Shown: piece after piece, positions 49,140 to 60,614 of the stretch
Numbering within the stretch: position 1 is the first letter of the stretch
Layout of the letters: each line of letters starts with the position of its first letter
NCBI GenBank assembly: GCA_009760855.2
Contig: WPIO01000137.1
Coordinates: 995,753-1,059,752, forward strand
Length of the DNA: 64,000 nt
Source: Cristatella mucedo
Lineage: Eukaryota; Bryozoa; Phylactolaemata; Cristatellidae
Direction of reading: 5' to 3'
Translations under genes and position numbers: made by a program
The notes under the pieces: model-generated
What the model was told of the DNA's origin: nothing
Database searches by the model: none
What the model saw: only the letters and a program-made list of their open reading frames with translations

Positions 49140-50193
49140 GGAGAAGTGTCGGTTTAAATTACCTGCCGCGTCTGTAAAATGGCCATCTGGATCGTGAAAT
49201 GCTTCCTTGCTCTGTGACTTGCTACCTTCACCAGAACATGTCTACGTTCTCTCTGGAGGTTTGGCATTGTTGCGGAAAGCTCAGAGTGATGTGACCCTCT
49301 CGTGACGGATGAATAAACGTGTGGGTAAATAATTGCGGTTTGTCCTCTTACCGCGTCGTTGCTTGGAAGATTCAAGCAGGCAAAAGTAGCTGTTGTTTGC
49401 TAGGCAAACTGTTCTAATCGCAGCCATAGAAATACCAACTTCACCACTTTCTTCCTCCTTTGCCTGCCTGCATCTAAAAATATTAAATTATCTAACTCAA
49501 GGAATAATTCACATATTCTGTGATATTTCACAAACAACTGTATAAGTAAAAAATTAATTTTTCAATTAGGCTACAAGAGTTACATTTCTGCGTTCGATTG
49601 TGAAATGAGCTGCAGACAAGCTGGCGTACACTCCCCGATAGGCGTGCTGAATGAAGTAAGCTCTGTAGGCCTTGCACATACTAGTAGAAAAGGAGTAATT
49701 TGTACGTCTTTACCTTAAAATATGTAAGGGATATCTCGTGGCAACAAGCAGTATCGTTGTGCTATTATAACCAAATGCGAATCTTCCTTAGACATCCGTA
49801 CTTTTTACCGGTACCCGTACTACTTTCAGCGACATAATCTAAATTGTTCGTTTGAGGTACCTTATCTGTTACACTTCAACCGATATAACTGCATTGTGCT
49901 GTGCCTTCGTAACCCTTGCTACTTCCCGGACGGCCACAACTCAAGATCCGTGTACGATGCGCATGTTAGCGTGTTTCATAACGCCAACACCGCTCAATTT
50001 CGATGTATCACAGCCTCAATAACAGAACCTATGGTTTTGGTGACGTTGCAGTCACTCTCTATTTTCTTTACGTTCGAGGGAGTAGGACAAAAGGCACGTT
50101 GAACCTAGGACTAAAAGAATTAATTGAGATCCATCAACCAGAAATGCCACATTTTACTGTAGGTAGCTCATTCTTGATTATTGCAATTCTTTT
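49140..50193. other. Unassigned sequence
   Basis: No gene recognised. Short frames only. Confidence 0.5.
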
Positions 50194-50820
50194 CTGGCTG
50201 GGCTGCCAAATAAAGCTATTATGCCGCTACAACTGACAATAAATATCGCTCAAGGCTAGTCTTCAAGTCCCAGCGGCTTGAACTCGTGTCTCCTTTGCTG
50301 AAAGAGCTAGGTTGGTTGACGGTTGAGCAGCGGATACAGAGCCACGTTCTTACACTGATCCACAAGGCACGCCACGGCTTGGCTCCTTTAACCTAGCTGA
50401 ACTTCTGCACCAGTTTCAGAGTGTTCGCGCCCTCAGGTCTTCCGTGGACAAGAAATTAGCTGATCAATTCCTCCACTTAAAGGCCGTTGGCGACAGAAGC
50501 TTTAGCTCTGCAGGTCTTGGACTGTAAAAATTGCTTCCACAATTTTTACGCAACGACAAATACTTTCCCACTGCCGACTATGGCACATCCTTTTAAGCGG
50601 TCCTGAGCTGCTACTTCCATGCTACTCACTACCTCAACTGCTCTCCTGACACTGCTATGCTTCCCACTTTCTCTTCGTTGTGTGAGACGAAGTCTATTGG
50701 CAACCGAATCGTACCAAAGCCGCTTAGGCTGTGAGTGAGCTATACTAAACTCTCCTGCATAGAATGCACATAGTCTTTGTGACTTTGTGGAGTGGCAGAC
50801 GGAGATAGATTACATTATTC
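50194..50820 (+). mobile_element. LINE-B, 5'-truncated copy
   Basis: Starts at CTGGGCTGCCAAATAAAGCT, continues with LVFKSQRLEL-like and GLAPL-like coding with indels and stops. It ends in the 3' UTR (GCCGCTTAGGCTGTGAGTGA, TTTGTGGAGTGGCAGACGGA) and AGATTACATT. It is inserted about 900 bases downstream of the 52-kb GT14 copy's end. Confidence 0.88.
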
Positions 50821-51214
50821 GAGAAGACCTCACCTGGTTCAGCAGCCACATTCAGTCACAACCGGCGGTGTTCGCTCGCGTCGTTTCGCCTAAGAAGTCG
50901 CGAGACGACGTCGTTTCGCGGAATCGAGGCAGTCATTTACAGGCGGACAAATTCGGGAGGAAATTTTCGGAGCGGACATTTTCGGGCCCGCGAATAATAC
51001 GGGCGGCAAACTCGGCGCCCGTAGCGGCTCGGCTCTTTGACCGTCGGGCAGCCGCCGCGTGACGTCTGCTTGATGAACTCGGTGACCTCGTGCGGTGCTG
51101 GCTCCGCAAGTCAGAATTCAGGAATCCTCCGTTCGTGCCCATTCGTCCTGGCGGTTCGAAATACGAAACGTACTTACAGTGACAGTCGCAGCAGCGGTGG
51201 TGGCGTCATCGCGG
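50821..51214. other. GC-rich 3' flank of the 52-kb GT14 copy
   Basis: GC-rich, with no gene recognised. From about 51115 (ATTCAGGAATCC, then TCGTGCCCATTCGTCC) it parallels 55135 onward beside the 56-kb copy, so the segmental duplication includes this 3' flank. Confidence 0.5.
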
Positions 51215-51765
51215 CCAGAAGCTCGCCGGCACTGAGCACGACGAGATTATGGCTTTCCGTTGCCGTGCGTCTCAGTTAAGCGCTTGCTCGCATCCCGCCA
51301 CTAAGTGCTCGCACTGAGACGCCAGACGGAGACGGCTGAATCGTTCAGTACACACCGAGATCAGGTTCAGGACCGACCAACCGGAAGACAACTGCGACGA
51401 AGCTCCGGCTCAACCGGGCGCAGTGAGCGACGCTTGGCTCACAGCTGTGCTCCGTCGCCAGCTACGGCTTCGTGGTATGAGTTAAATTACAAATACGACG
51501 AACACACATGAACAGGGCGGGACAAGGTAAACTTCGGAAAGCGGGAAGCTCGCAGGCACTGAGTGCGACGCTATTATGGCTTTCCGTCGCCTTGGGTCTC
51601 AGTTGAGAGGTCTCGGTTGAGGCGGCGGCGAAGGTCAGGCTCAACCGGGCCCAGGGAGCGACGCTTGGCGCACAGCTGCGCTCCATCGCCAGCTACGGCT
51701 TCATATAATGAGTTAAATTAGAAATGCCACGAACGCTTATGGAGGGCGGGACGAGATAAACTTCA
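51215..51765. repeat. Imperfect tandem duplication in the GT14 3' flank
   Basis: Two units: about 51215-51535 and 51546-51765. Shared landmarks are AAGCTCGCCGGCACTGAG / AAGCTCGCAGGCACTGAG, ATTATGGCTTTCCGT, CGCCAGCTACGGCTTC and ATGAGTTAAATTA. The second unit lacks about 100 bases of the first. A shorter relative (GGCACACAGCTGCGCTTCG) lies at 55323 in the 56-kb copy's flank. Confidence 0.75.
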
Positions 51766-52830
51766 GCTGCCCATCCTTGCAGCTGCCTCTTTCGCGAGAA
51801 TGATCTCCACGAGGCAGCACACGGCGATCGGGTCGTCATTGAAGTGCAGCTTGTCGACGAACGGCTCCGGGCGACCGGCGACGAGTCGCGGCAGGTCTGC
51901 AGACAAAAAAATGAAAATCTCATAAATGAAGCGACCGCCGCATTCGCCTTCGTCGTACCACAGGATGGCACGCGTCGGCGACTGCCGCCAGACGCTGCCT
52001 GGCGTGTCCGGCCGAGCCAGAAGTGTGGCGTAGTAGTGCTCCTCCGGTGCGTACGTGTCGATAAACCAGTCATACAGCGGCTGCACGAAGCCGCCTCGTC
52101 GAGCAGGTACTCGACGAACGCCCGGCTAAACTCGGCGTTCACGTAGCTCTTGTAGATAATCAAGTTTCCCGGCACCGGGGTCTTTGCCATCTGCGAGTCT
52201 GTACAGCTAACCGTTTTATTGTAGGCGGCGTCCTTGCACCAAAATGAGTGTACCTGCCGCTTCAGATTCACCGGGTTTTCTATGTACACGTGACTGGAGC
52301 CATTCATTGAGCTCAGCATCTGCACCAACTCGTAGTGTGTTTTCAGCGGCAGCTCTTGACCGGCCAGATTGATGAAATAGCACCACCTCATGGATGACTT
52401 GCTTGCCAGCTGCATGCATTCGAGATCGGCCTCCATCTGAGACAAACTCACATAGACGAAGTCCTCGTCGAGCGTGGCCAGCCGGACATTGGGCAAACAT
52501 TTGGCAAGGCGACGCATGGCTGCAATAAACTCGGGCGGTGCCTTGGCATCTGCGTGTATGCAGTAGAAGTTGTGACGTGTATAGATGGCTCGCAGCAGGA
52601 GCTCGACTTGTGTGGCGCAGGTGTGCACGCCAAGTCCGTAGGCGAGCAGGAAGTCGAGCTCCTCTGCTGCAGCGTCGGACGGACGCCGGAAGCCGGTGCT
52701 CAGCTCGGCACAGGACATGCAGGCGATGCAGGCATCTCGGTAGCAGGGGAATGACGCCGAATTGTTAGCGACGAGCGAGCGAACGAATTCCTGCTCGGCT
52801 GGGCCTACCCAGTCAGGACGCCTATTGTCA
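51763..52830 (-). pseudogene. GT14 paralogue, frameshifted, without signal anchor
   Basis: This core-2-type GlcNAc-transferase core has a clear open frame from before 52718: NNSASFPCYRDACIACMSC stem residues, AYGLGVHTC, LLRAIYTRHNFYCIHAD, FVYVSLSQMEADLECM, YFINLAGQELPLK, NAEFSRAFVEYLLD. A one-base difference from the 56-kb copy near 52085-52115 shifts the frame. The catalytic TYAPEEHYYATLL and the C-terminus (PFVDKLHFNDDP) continue in the second frame to a stop at 51763. Upstream, the stem's CSRLARGD block and the whole membrane anchor seen in the 56-kb copy are missing. If the frameshift were an assembly error, the product would still lack Golgi targeting. Confidence 0.88.
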
Positions 52831-52931
52831 GTACGTGCCGCTCATCTCAAGGCCCGTAGAAAAGCCGCTGGCGCCTTGGATCGCAGCATATGAGTAACAT
52901 GACACCGTTCGGTGCTCCCGGCTCGCACGGG
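52808..52931. other. ~124-bp segment inverted relative to the 56-kb GT14 copy
   Basis: The plus strand here (TCAGGACGCCTATTGTCAGT through GCGCCTTGGATCGCAGCAT to CTCCCGGCTCGCACGGG) is the minus-strand sequence of 56455-56578, where it is part of the coding stem. In this copy it lies in the opposite orientation, directly upstream of the surviving core frame. Confidence 0.85.
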
Positions 52932-53334
52932 AAAATCATTTACATATATTTCATATTTGGAACGTTCTGTAATTTAACTCGCCCATACTAGTCCACTTAT
53001 GCTGTAGCCGCTTCTGAAGCCATTGCCAAAGTGCAGTGCTCATGGCCTCCGCCAATACATAGCAAAGCACCTGTCGCACCCGAGCTTATAGCAATCCCGT
53101 CTTATCCGTTCGCTTATCCTCGGTTGCACGTCCGTCTAATGTCGCAAGCAGGGCACCTTCCGCAAACAAGCCTCTTTGTCTACACTGAGTCAGGCTAGTC
53201 GATGGGAAATAACGGTCCCGACTGGTCTGCTTGCCCTACACAGCCATTCAAGTTGATAGACAATTACTTCCAGCACAAAGACAATGAAGTGCTTCAAAGG
53301 TCTCAATAGGTAGTACAAGCTTATATAAACAAAC
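52932..53334. other. Upstream flank shared with other GT14 copies
   Basis: 52970-53060 (ATTTAACTC, GTAGCCGCTTCTGAAGCC, AAAGTGCAGTG) resembles 57115-57190 upstream of the 56-kb copy. 53045-53130 resembles 43360-43450. No gene recognised. This implies that about 500 bases holding the anchor exon were lost next to the inverted segment. Confidence 0.5.
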
Positions 53335-54475
53335 TGTAACGTCTGCATTCCTAAGTAGGTCGTTGTCTACAGTAAGCAATGCTGACTCTGTGGAGTTATT
53401 AGCTCTAAAGCCGGACTGGAAATGACTAGCAAGGTGTGAAGTTTCAATATATTAGGTCAGCTGGTCTGCCACGACCAGTTCCAGTGTCTGTTATGGGAAG
53501 GGTATAAGGAATACAGGGTGGTAGGTGCTCAAGTACTCTTGGTCTAGTCTAGCTTTCTTTAGAAGTGGCCTGACTACAGCTTATTTGAATGGTGCTGGGA
53601 CATGACCTGAGGCTAATGACATATTAGTGATGTTAGTTATGCATGGCAGCAGCAGATCAATGCAACGTAGGTGCAGCACAGTGGGAATTTGGTCCAGAGG
53701 ACATGTCGTCTTCTTTGATAGGATACGTATTTCAGAACTAGATCACGAGTGACCTGCTTAAATGCTGACATTAAGGTGCTGCCACTGATCGATGAACATC
53801 ATTCTCGCTGTGTGGTTGTCATCGCTGGGGTGGATTCCACGATCCTGTCAATTCTCTGTACAAAGAATCGAGAGAAGCAATTGGCTAGATCATCACAAGG
53901 ATCATCAGGTAAGGAGCTAATATGGATGCGGTTCAAGAGATGTTAAATCGTTGACATCGGCATTTTTTGATTGTGCGTCTGTGATTCAAAATGTCTCAAT
54001 AGAATCTAGACTTACCCTTTGCTAAGATCGATTGGTACGACCTGCAGTAGTCTTCATATGCATGTCTGTGGACCGTCAGTCCTGATCTTGCGTATGCTTT
54101 TTCAAGCTTGGGCTTAGTAGGCCTGGCTAGTTTAATGTCCGTGGCAAACCACAGGCCGTCTAGGCGAGGGACACTGTGCCCTTTGTCAGAGGTGCTTAAT
54201 CGTCGAGCATGCCAGCTAGTGTCGTGTTGTACCTATCTACCTATGATGACAGATCGGAGGGAGAACTCAGCAGTAGAGGTGAGGCAGATATTCTCGCACG
54301 GACATCGTTAATGTCGATGTTCTTGAGGTTACGCGATTCAAAGGTTAGTTTGCAGGAGGAGGTGGGCACACTGCAAATTGAATGTGATCTACATGTGGTC
54401 GGAAAAGCAGGATTTGGCGATAATTGGTGATGACAAAGTGCAGTTGTATCAGAAAATACAGTCGAGTGTGTGACC
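53335..54475 (-). mobile_element. LINE-A upstream part (EN-RT linker and N-terminal RT), 3' half missing
   Basis: 53335-53930 matches the 5' part of the 2.9-4.9-kb copy (GACTCTGTGGAGTTATTAGC is the reverse of the NHSTES block). The minus strand from 54470 to 54240 encodes NPAFPTTCRSHS, LTFESRNLKNIDINDV and ISASPLLLSSPSD, typical of the linker between LINE endonuclease and RT. This is the only copy in the window showing that region. It ends at about 53335 at the point where the 18.9-kb copy begins the RT core, so it lacks the catalytic YADD region and the 3' tail. Confidence 0.75.
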
Positions 54476-54560
54476 CCTGTTGTGGTGCAATAGTGTGACC
54501 TTCGTGTGACTCTTGTGTGACCCTTGAGTGACCTTTGTATGACCCTTGATGTGGATGGTG
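54466..54560. repeat. Short imperfect GTGTGACC(TT) repeat
   Basis: GTGTGACCCCTGTTGTG, GTGTGACCTTC, GTGTGACTCTT, GTGTGACCCTTGA and GTGACCTTTGTATGACC follow one another: six to seven degenerate units of about 11-12 bases. Confidence 0.8.
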
Positions 54561-55424
54561 ATGAATGTGCATTCACTAGTGCCCTTTAATTAATAGCACT
54601 ACATTGTGCTTTGTGAGACTCACTCTTACTATCACTCTCACTTAGACCACTTCTCGTGGATTCAGAACTCCAGCTCAGGTGTGAACATCAGCCACTGGCT
54701 ACGAGCGAAAGCCACAGATTTTCAAAATGCCACGGTTCAAACTTCTTAAGCTAAGTTCTTATGAAACGATAGCCCCGTTCCACATGCTTTAGGGAGTAAG
54801 TGAAATGGCACCGTAAGTCTTTCGCGAAAAAGACTAAGACGAGATCCTAAACAACAGTTTGGCATTTAATTTTACGAAGCTAGATAAAGAAAAGCATTCC
54901 TGGCGTATCAGTGTTCCATTGCATCCTGCAGGACTCCTTCACTCCGTTGCAGCCAAACGAGATGACCTAGCAGGACGAGCACGTATCGTGGTAGCAAGTA
55001 CACATTTGTGCAGCTAGTAAATATGCACAACTCGCATGTCGCCTGTCTGATCGTCAGGTCGAATATCAGGCAGCCGCCACGTTACGCCCAATGAACCTGG
55101 TGCTAGGGACCAGAGTCCACTCGCTGCTGCAGGGATTCAGGCATCCTTAGCTCGTGCCCATTTCTCCAAGGTGGCTCGACGCAGGCAAAGTACTTCGGCA
55201 AATGCAGTTGCAGCAGCAGTTGCTACGTCGTCCAGTGGACACCGAGGTAGGACGCAGGACTCCAACCCTCCTAAATACTACGGCGGCATGGCTCAAGCTC
55301 ATCCCGGTGCACATAGCAAGGCTTGGCACACAGCTGCGCTTCGTCGCCAGATAAAGCAGTCGGTAAATAAGATAACCCGGAAATTTTCGCACACACAAAC
55401 GTGAATCGCCGAACGCCACAGACT
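54561..55424. other. 3' flank of the 56-kb GT14 copy
   Basis: No gene. From about 55135 onwards it parallels the flank of the 52-kb copy (ATTCAGGCATCC, CGTGCCCATTTCTCC, GCAGTTGCAGCAGCAG). Confidence 0.5.
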
Positions 55425-56695
55425 TCAGGTGCCAATTCTCGCAGCAGCCTCCCTCGCAAGTATCATCTCCACGGGGCAGCTGTCGTCATCGAAGTGCAGC
55501 TTGTTGATAAACGGCTCTGGGCGACCGGCGACGAGTCGCTGCAGGTCGGTGGACGCGAAAATACAAATGCCATGAACGAAGCGGCCGCCGCATCCTCCGC
55601 CGCCGTCCCACAGGATGGCACGCGTCGGCGAATGCCACCAGACGCCCCCTATCGTGTCGGGCAGAGCCAGAAGTTTTGCGAAGTAATGCTCCTCCGGAGC
55701 GTACGTGTTGCTGAACCAGTCGTAAAACTTTTGTGCAAAGCCGCCCTTATCAAGCAGGTACTCGACGAACGCCCGGCTAAACTCGGCGTTTGCATAGCTC
55801 TTGTAGATAATCAAGATTTTCGGCACGGGCTTCTTTGCCTTCTGTGGGTCTGGACATCTAACCGTTTTATTGTAGGCGTCCTTGCACCAAAACGAGTGTA
55901 CCTGCCGCTTCAGATTCGCTGGGTTTTCTATGTAAACGTGACTAGAGCCATTCATTGAGCTCAGCATCTGCACCAACTCGTAGTGCGTTTTCAGCGGCAG
56001 CTCTTGACCGGCCAGATTGATGAAATAGCGCCACCTTATGGATGACTTGCTCGCCAGCTGCATGCATTCGAGATCGGCCTCCATCTGAGACGCACTTGCA
56101 TAGACGAAGTCCTCGTCGAGTGTGGCCAGCCGGACATTGGGCAAACATTTGGCAAGGCGACGCATGGCTGTAATAAACTCGGGAGGTGCCTTGGCATCTG
56201 CGTGTATGCAGTAGAAGTTGTGCCGTGTATAGATGGCTCGCAGCAGGAGCTCCACTTGTGTGGTGGAGGTGTGCACACGAAGTCCGTAGGCTAGCTAGAA
56301 GTCGTGCTCCTCAGCCGCTGCGTCGGACGGATGCCGGAAGCCGGTGCTCAGCTCGGCACAGGACATGCAGGCGATGCAGGCATCTCGGTAGCACAGGAAT
56401 GACGCCGAATTGTTAGCGACGAGCGAGCGAACGAATTCCTGCTCGGCTGCGTCTCCCCGTGCGAGCCGGGAGCATCGAACGGCGACACGTTAGTCATATG
56501 CTGCGATCCAAGGCGCCGGCGGCTTTTCTACGGGCCTTGAGATGAGCGACACGTACTGACAATAGGCGTCCTGAATGGGTAGAGTCCGCCGACCCGCTGC
56601 TGTTTACTAATGGTTGCTGCAATCCATCCTGCAGCTAGAAGGAGCAGGCGGATGCTGCAAGTGGTCGCAAGAGCATGGTGGACCAGACGCTGCAT
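55425..56695 (-). pseudogene. GT14 paralogue with signal anchor; two stops and a frameshift
   Basis: Here the complete gene plan is visible. Anchor: from the ATG at 56695, ATTCSIRLLLLAAGWIAA in one frame. Stem: in the core's frame, QDAYCQYVSLISRP then VRCSRLARGDAAEQEFVRSL, which is the family's conserved first-Cys block, and SFLCYRDACIACMSC. Core: LLRAIYTRHNFYCIHAD, FVYASASQMEADLECM, YFINLAGQELPLK, NAEFSRAFVEYLLD, TYAPEEHYFAKLL (catalytic Glu kept, Thr to Lys nearby), to the TGA at 55425-55427. Lesions: anchor and core are in different frames (shift near 56590), TAA at 56490-56492 and TAG at 56295-56297, both in the core frame. About 90% alike to the 52-kb copy by eye. Most likely a pseudogene; introns removing the lesions cannot be excluded for the 5' part. 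Confidence 0.85.
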
Positions 56696-56799
56696 TGGCA
56701 GAGTACGGCACTTGACGAGCTGCAAGGTAAAGCGACTCACGTCAGCTGGCCCGTTCCGGAGCCCCACTTTGACGAACTAGAGTGTCAGATTTAGCAAGT

Positions 56800-57200
<401 letters not shown>

Positions 57201-58011
57201 CTCTGTATGGCCACGTGGTTACACCTTCTGGATTGGCTGGGAATCGACCACAGTTCCGTCTCACGGCAGGGAGCAATTGTACACCTGCAATATCAAGGAA
57301 CGACTATGCATGCAGCTGTAGAGTTTTCTAAGCCGGTGGGCTTCGAAGAGAGAAAAAGAAAGCATGAAAGGACTGCCGGACTAATAGGCGACGGACTTCC
57401 ACTACAATCAGCAACTGCTGTCTGGCAATAGACCTTGTCGTTAGCGGTTTAGTCTGGCTACTGTAAGGGCAGAGGCAAGCCACTAACAGGATGGACCTGA
57501 CGTGGGACGTGCTAAGTCAAACAAACAGGCGGCCGCCTATGTAAACCTCGCTGGTCGCATGCTTGGAAGTTTCAGAATTTGGATTTCGGCCATGATCTTT
57601 TATAGTAGGTCTAGGCTACCGGTCGCCTGCTAGAGATTTTGAACCTGGCAGTGCGTTTTTCGGGCTCCATAGTGATCTGTTTCTATTGCTGGGACTGTAA
57701 GCTCTCAGTTCACAAAGGCCTTTAATCATATAGACCTATTCAAAATAAATGAATCCGTGTATTAGGGACGAGTGGCCCTGTCGGCATACTTCAGTTCATT
57801 GTCATACCACCTGGTATTCGTTAGCAGAGCTTGGAAGTGCGAGCTTTATCCATATTTGCAGTGCATTAAAAAGCTTGGCGGGCATCATTCGCCCAGGATT
57901 AGTGGTTAGTGACTACATATCAAGAGCTTTAGTAGACTGCTTTCAGCGAATGTTGATTTCTTTCACGGTATTTCAACGTGTAAATAGTTTTAAGAGTTGC
58001 TGAAAATGTCT
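57201..58011. other. Unassigned sequence
   Basis: No gene recognised. Short frames only. Confidence 0.5.
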
Positions 58012-58290
58012 GTGAAATTGCTTGCCAGCTGCATGCATTCGAGATTGGCCTCCATCTGAGAGGCAATCGCGTAGACGAAGTCCTCGTCGAGCGTGGCCAG
58101 CCGGTCACTAGGCAAACATTTGGCTAGGCGACGCATGGTTGTAATAAACTCGGGCAGTGCCTTGGCATCTGCGTGTATGCAGTAGATGTTGTGGGGTGCA
58201 TAGATGGCTCGCAGCAGGAGCTCGACTTGTGTGGTGCACGTGTGCATGCGAAGTCTGTAGGCGAGCGGGAAGTCTAGCTCCTTAGCCGTG
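58012..58290 (-). pseudogene. GT14 core fragment
   Basis: About 90 codons of the core: KELDFPLAYRLRMHTC, LLRAIYAPHNIYCIHAD, EFITTMRRLAKCLPS, FVYAIASQMEANLECM, LAS, ending abruptly near 58012 in unrelated sequence. The 5' side is cut by a minute LINE-B 3' end at about 58293. The frame is open within the fragment, but the catalytic Glu half, the stem and the anchor are absent. Confidence 0.87.
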
Positions 58291-58293
58291 GCT

Positions 58294-58735
58294 TCAGCGG
58301 ACTTTGTGGAGTTACAGACGGAGATACATTACATTACATTAAATTGCATTACATTACATTACATTGCCTCACATTACATTGCATTACGTTGCATTACATT
58401 GCATTACATGGCATTACATTACATCGCATTACATCGCATTACATCGCATTACATAGCATTACATCGCATTACATCGCATAACATAGCATTACATCGCATT
58501 ACGTCGAATTACATCGCATTACATCGCATTACATCGCATTACATCGCATTACATCGCATTACATCGCATTACATCGCATTACATGGTATTACATCGCATT
58601 ACATCGCATTACATCGCATTACATGGCATTACATCGCATTACATCGCATTACATCGCATTACATTGTATTACATTGCATTATGTTACATTACATTACATT
58701 ACATTACATCACATGATATCACTTTACATTACAGA
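58294..58735 (+). mobile_element. LINE-B 3' tip with tail expanded into a 10-bp satellite
   Basis: Only about 35 bases of LINE-B 3' UTR are present (GACTTTGTGGAGTTACAGAC, GGAGATACATTAC). They run directly into about 410 bases of (CATTA)n that has matured into a 10-bp unit CATTACATCG (most regular at 58420-58660). Open frames through it (ITSHYIALHR) are an effect of the period. Confidence 0.9.
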
Positions 58736-58870
58736 CAAGCCTAGCTGCAAAAACTTGCACCGGCTGTAATCGCCTGATCGCACGTGCTGGTGGGCCGGTA
58801 AGCAGTGAGTTGCAGAAATCGAGAAAGGATGTCACGAATGCATTAACAAACTTGGACGTGGTATCGGTAT
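58734..58870 (-). mobile_element. LINE-A internal fragment
   Basis: ACAGACAAGCCTAGCTGCAA, TCGCCTGATCGCACGTGCTG, GTAAGCAGTGAGTTGCAGAA and AACTTGGACGTGGTATC match internal minus-strand LINE-A coding. Neither LINE-A end is present. Confidence 0.85.
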
Positions 58871-60614
58871 TTGTCGTCTATTATCAGTTCCAGTGGAGGG
58901 CCACTGGTAAAAACTAGATAGGTATTGGTTCAACCGCTACGAGTGCAGTTGGGTGTCATCTTAGTATTTTTCAAAGCTATTTGCAGGAGATATATACATT
59001 TTCCTTACCTTCGGGAGTTTATCGACTGCTGAAGCGAGCCCAGTTTAAAGTTAGAATCTTGGTAAGACCGCAAATAAACGAGATTATTGAGTATGACGAA
59101 TTGATCACTCTTAGAAGACTACAGTGGCAAAGAAGCCGGCTTGGAAATACTTGAAGGTAGAGCATTTATCGGCAATGACAGAGAAGCAAGATAGAGAACT
59201 ACCGGATCGTTTAAACGACTACGCCAAAATTAGATGCAGCATTTCTCAGGGGAACCTAAGCCATGATAACAAAAATCACCATGACAATTCTCACGGCCAC
59301 TTTAGAGAGCGACACCACTCTCCGTCTCTCCTTCCCCTCCACTTTCTCTTAATCTCACTCTTTTTCTGTCGCCAGTCAATATCTTCCCCTCCAAATCCAA
59401 GGAGAACTATAAGTTCACGGTTAATCGTTAGTTATCTCTAATCAGCTGACCTTTGCGGTCACCGACTATACTTGCATGCCTCGCACTCTTACTCATTTTG
59501 GGTTTGATTTACTTGTAAACTTAGTTGCTTTTGTATACGGCATTTCTTTACGCCGATAGCGATCCAATTGTAATAATATAAGTACTCATCCTAGTCTACT
59601 TTCAGTATTTAACCGCAGGTTAGTGCCATTTAAATCCTACTATAAACAACGGGAAACGAAGACTTTTAGTACGTTCTGCTTCATTATTGGTGCACCAGTT
59701 GGAAATTCAGTTGATAGATAGATATGAATATCACGCTTAGGTACAAGGTGAAATTGGATCTCCCGAGATTACTAAGGGCATTGAATAGCCTAATCTAGTG
59801 CATCACACTATGCAAATTACTAAGTGACAAAGACTAAATGGGCAAAAAGTGGGACAAATTCAGATACAGTACTCGCAGTCCGGGCGAATTTGGGTACCGT
59901 CTGGTGGGTAACAGGCTATACGATTAGCTATCACAAACGGTGTATGTAGTAGAATCCCCAACTCTGGCTGATTAAATGGTAGCCATCCCTCACGGTATCT
60001 GTACAATAGTTATAACACAAAAAATTATTGTACCATGACCTTGGATAAAATGATCTGTTTAGAGCATATTTCAAACATTCGTAAAGAAGCAAGCGTTTCA
60101 GTCTGTGTTTAACCGATCGGCATTAGGTATAGGGACGATTCAGGGGATAATTAATGTAATCTGACGATACATCAGTGCTTAACTGCTGCAAGTTGGTCCA
60201 TATCCAAAGTGGTGTTGACAGCATCGCAAACAGTCCACTGTGGAGCCCAAAGCTACACTGACAGATCGAAGCACACGCAGAGGCGACCAGCTGTGTAGAC
60301 CGACTGGAAGAGAGCTCGGCACCAGTCTATCTTCCGAAGCTTTAAAGCATTCGAATGCCGACACTTAAATAGTTAGCATATGTTGCTGAGCTGCACTCAT
60401 GCCAGCTCCATCCTGTGGTGCAGTTTGCAGTCTCATAGGCGCCAGACAAAATTTCAAACCACATTGTAGATCGTCAGACAAGAGTGCCCCATTATTGTGA
60501 AAGTGCATACCGACTTGGCCTGGCCGTCCATGGGATGCTCTCATGTAAGCCCACTGACGTATAATGCGAAGCAGCTGCCTGCATTCGAGTTCCCTGCTAT
60601 TGCAAGTAAATGCT
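58871..60614. other. Unassigned sequence
   Basis: No gene recognised in 1.7 kb. The frame 59124-59441 (+, 105 codons) is basic with an aromatic C-terminus and has no known motif. Confidence 0.45.

Noticed and set aside
58320-58735. Regular repeat that could be mistaken for a CRISPR array
   Set aside because: The repeats are 10 bp and contiguous with no unique spacers, and the genome is eukaryotic.
59124-59441. 105-codon plus frame with an aromatic, hydrophobic C-terminus
   Set aside because: No ATG context or motif stands out, and it is not repeated elsewhere.
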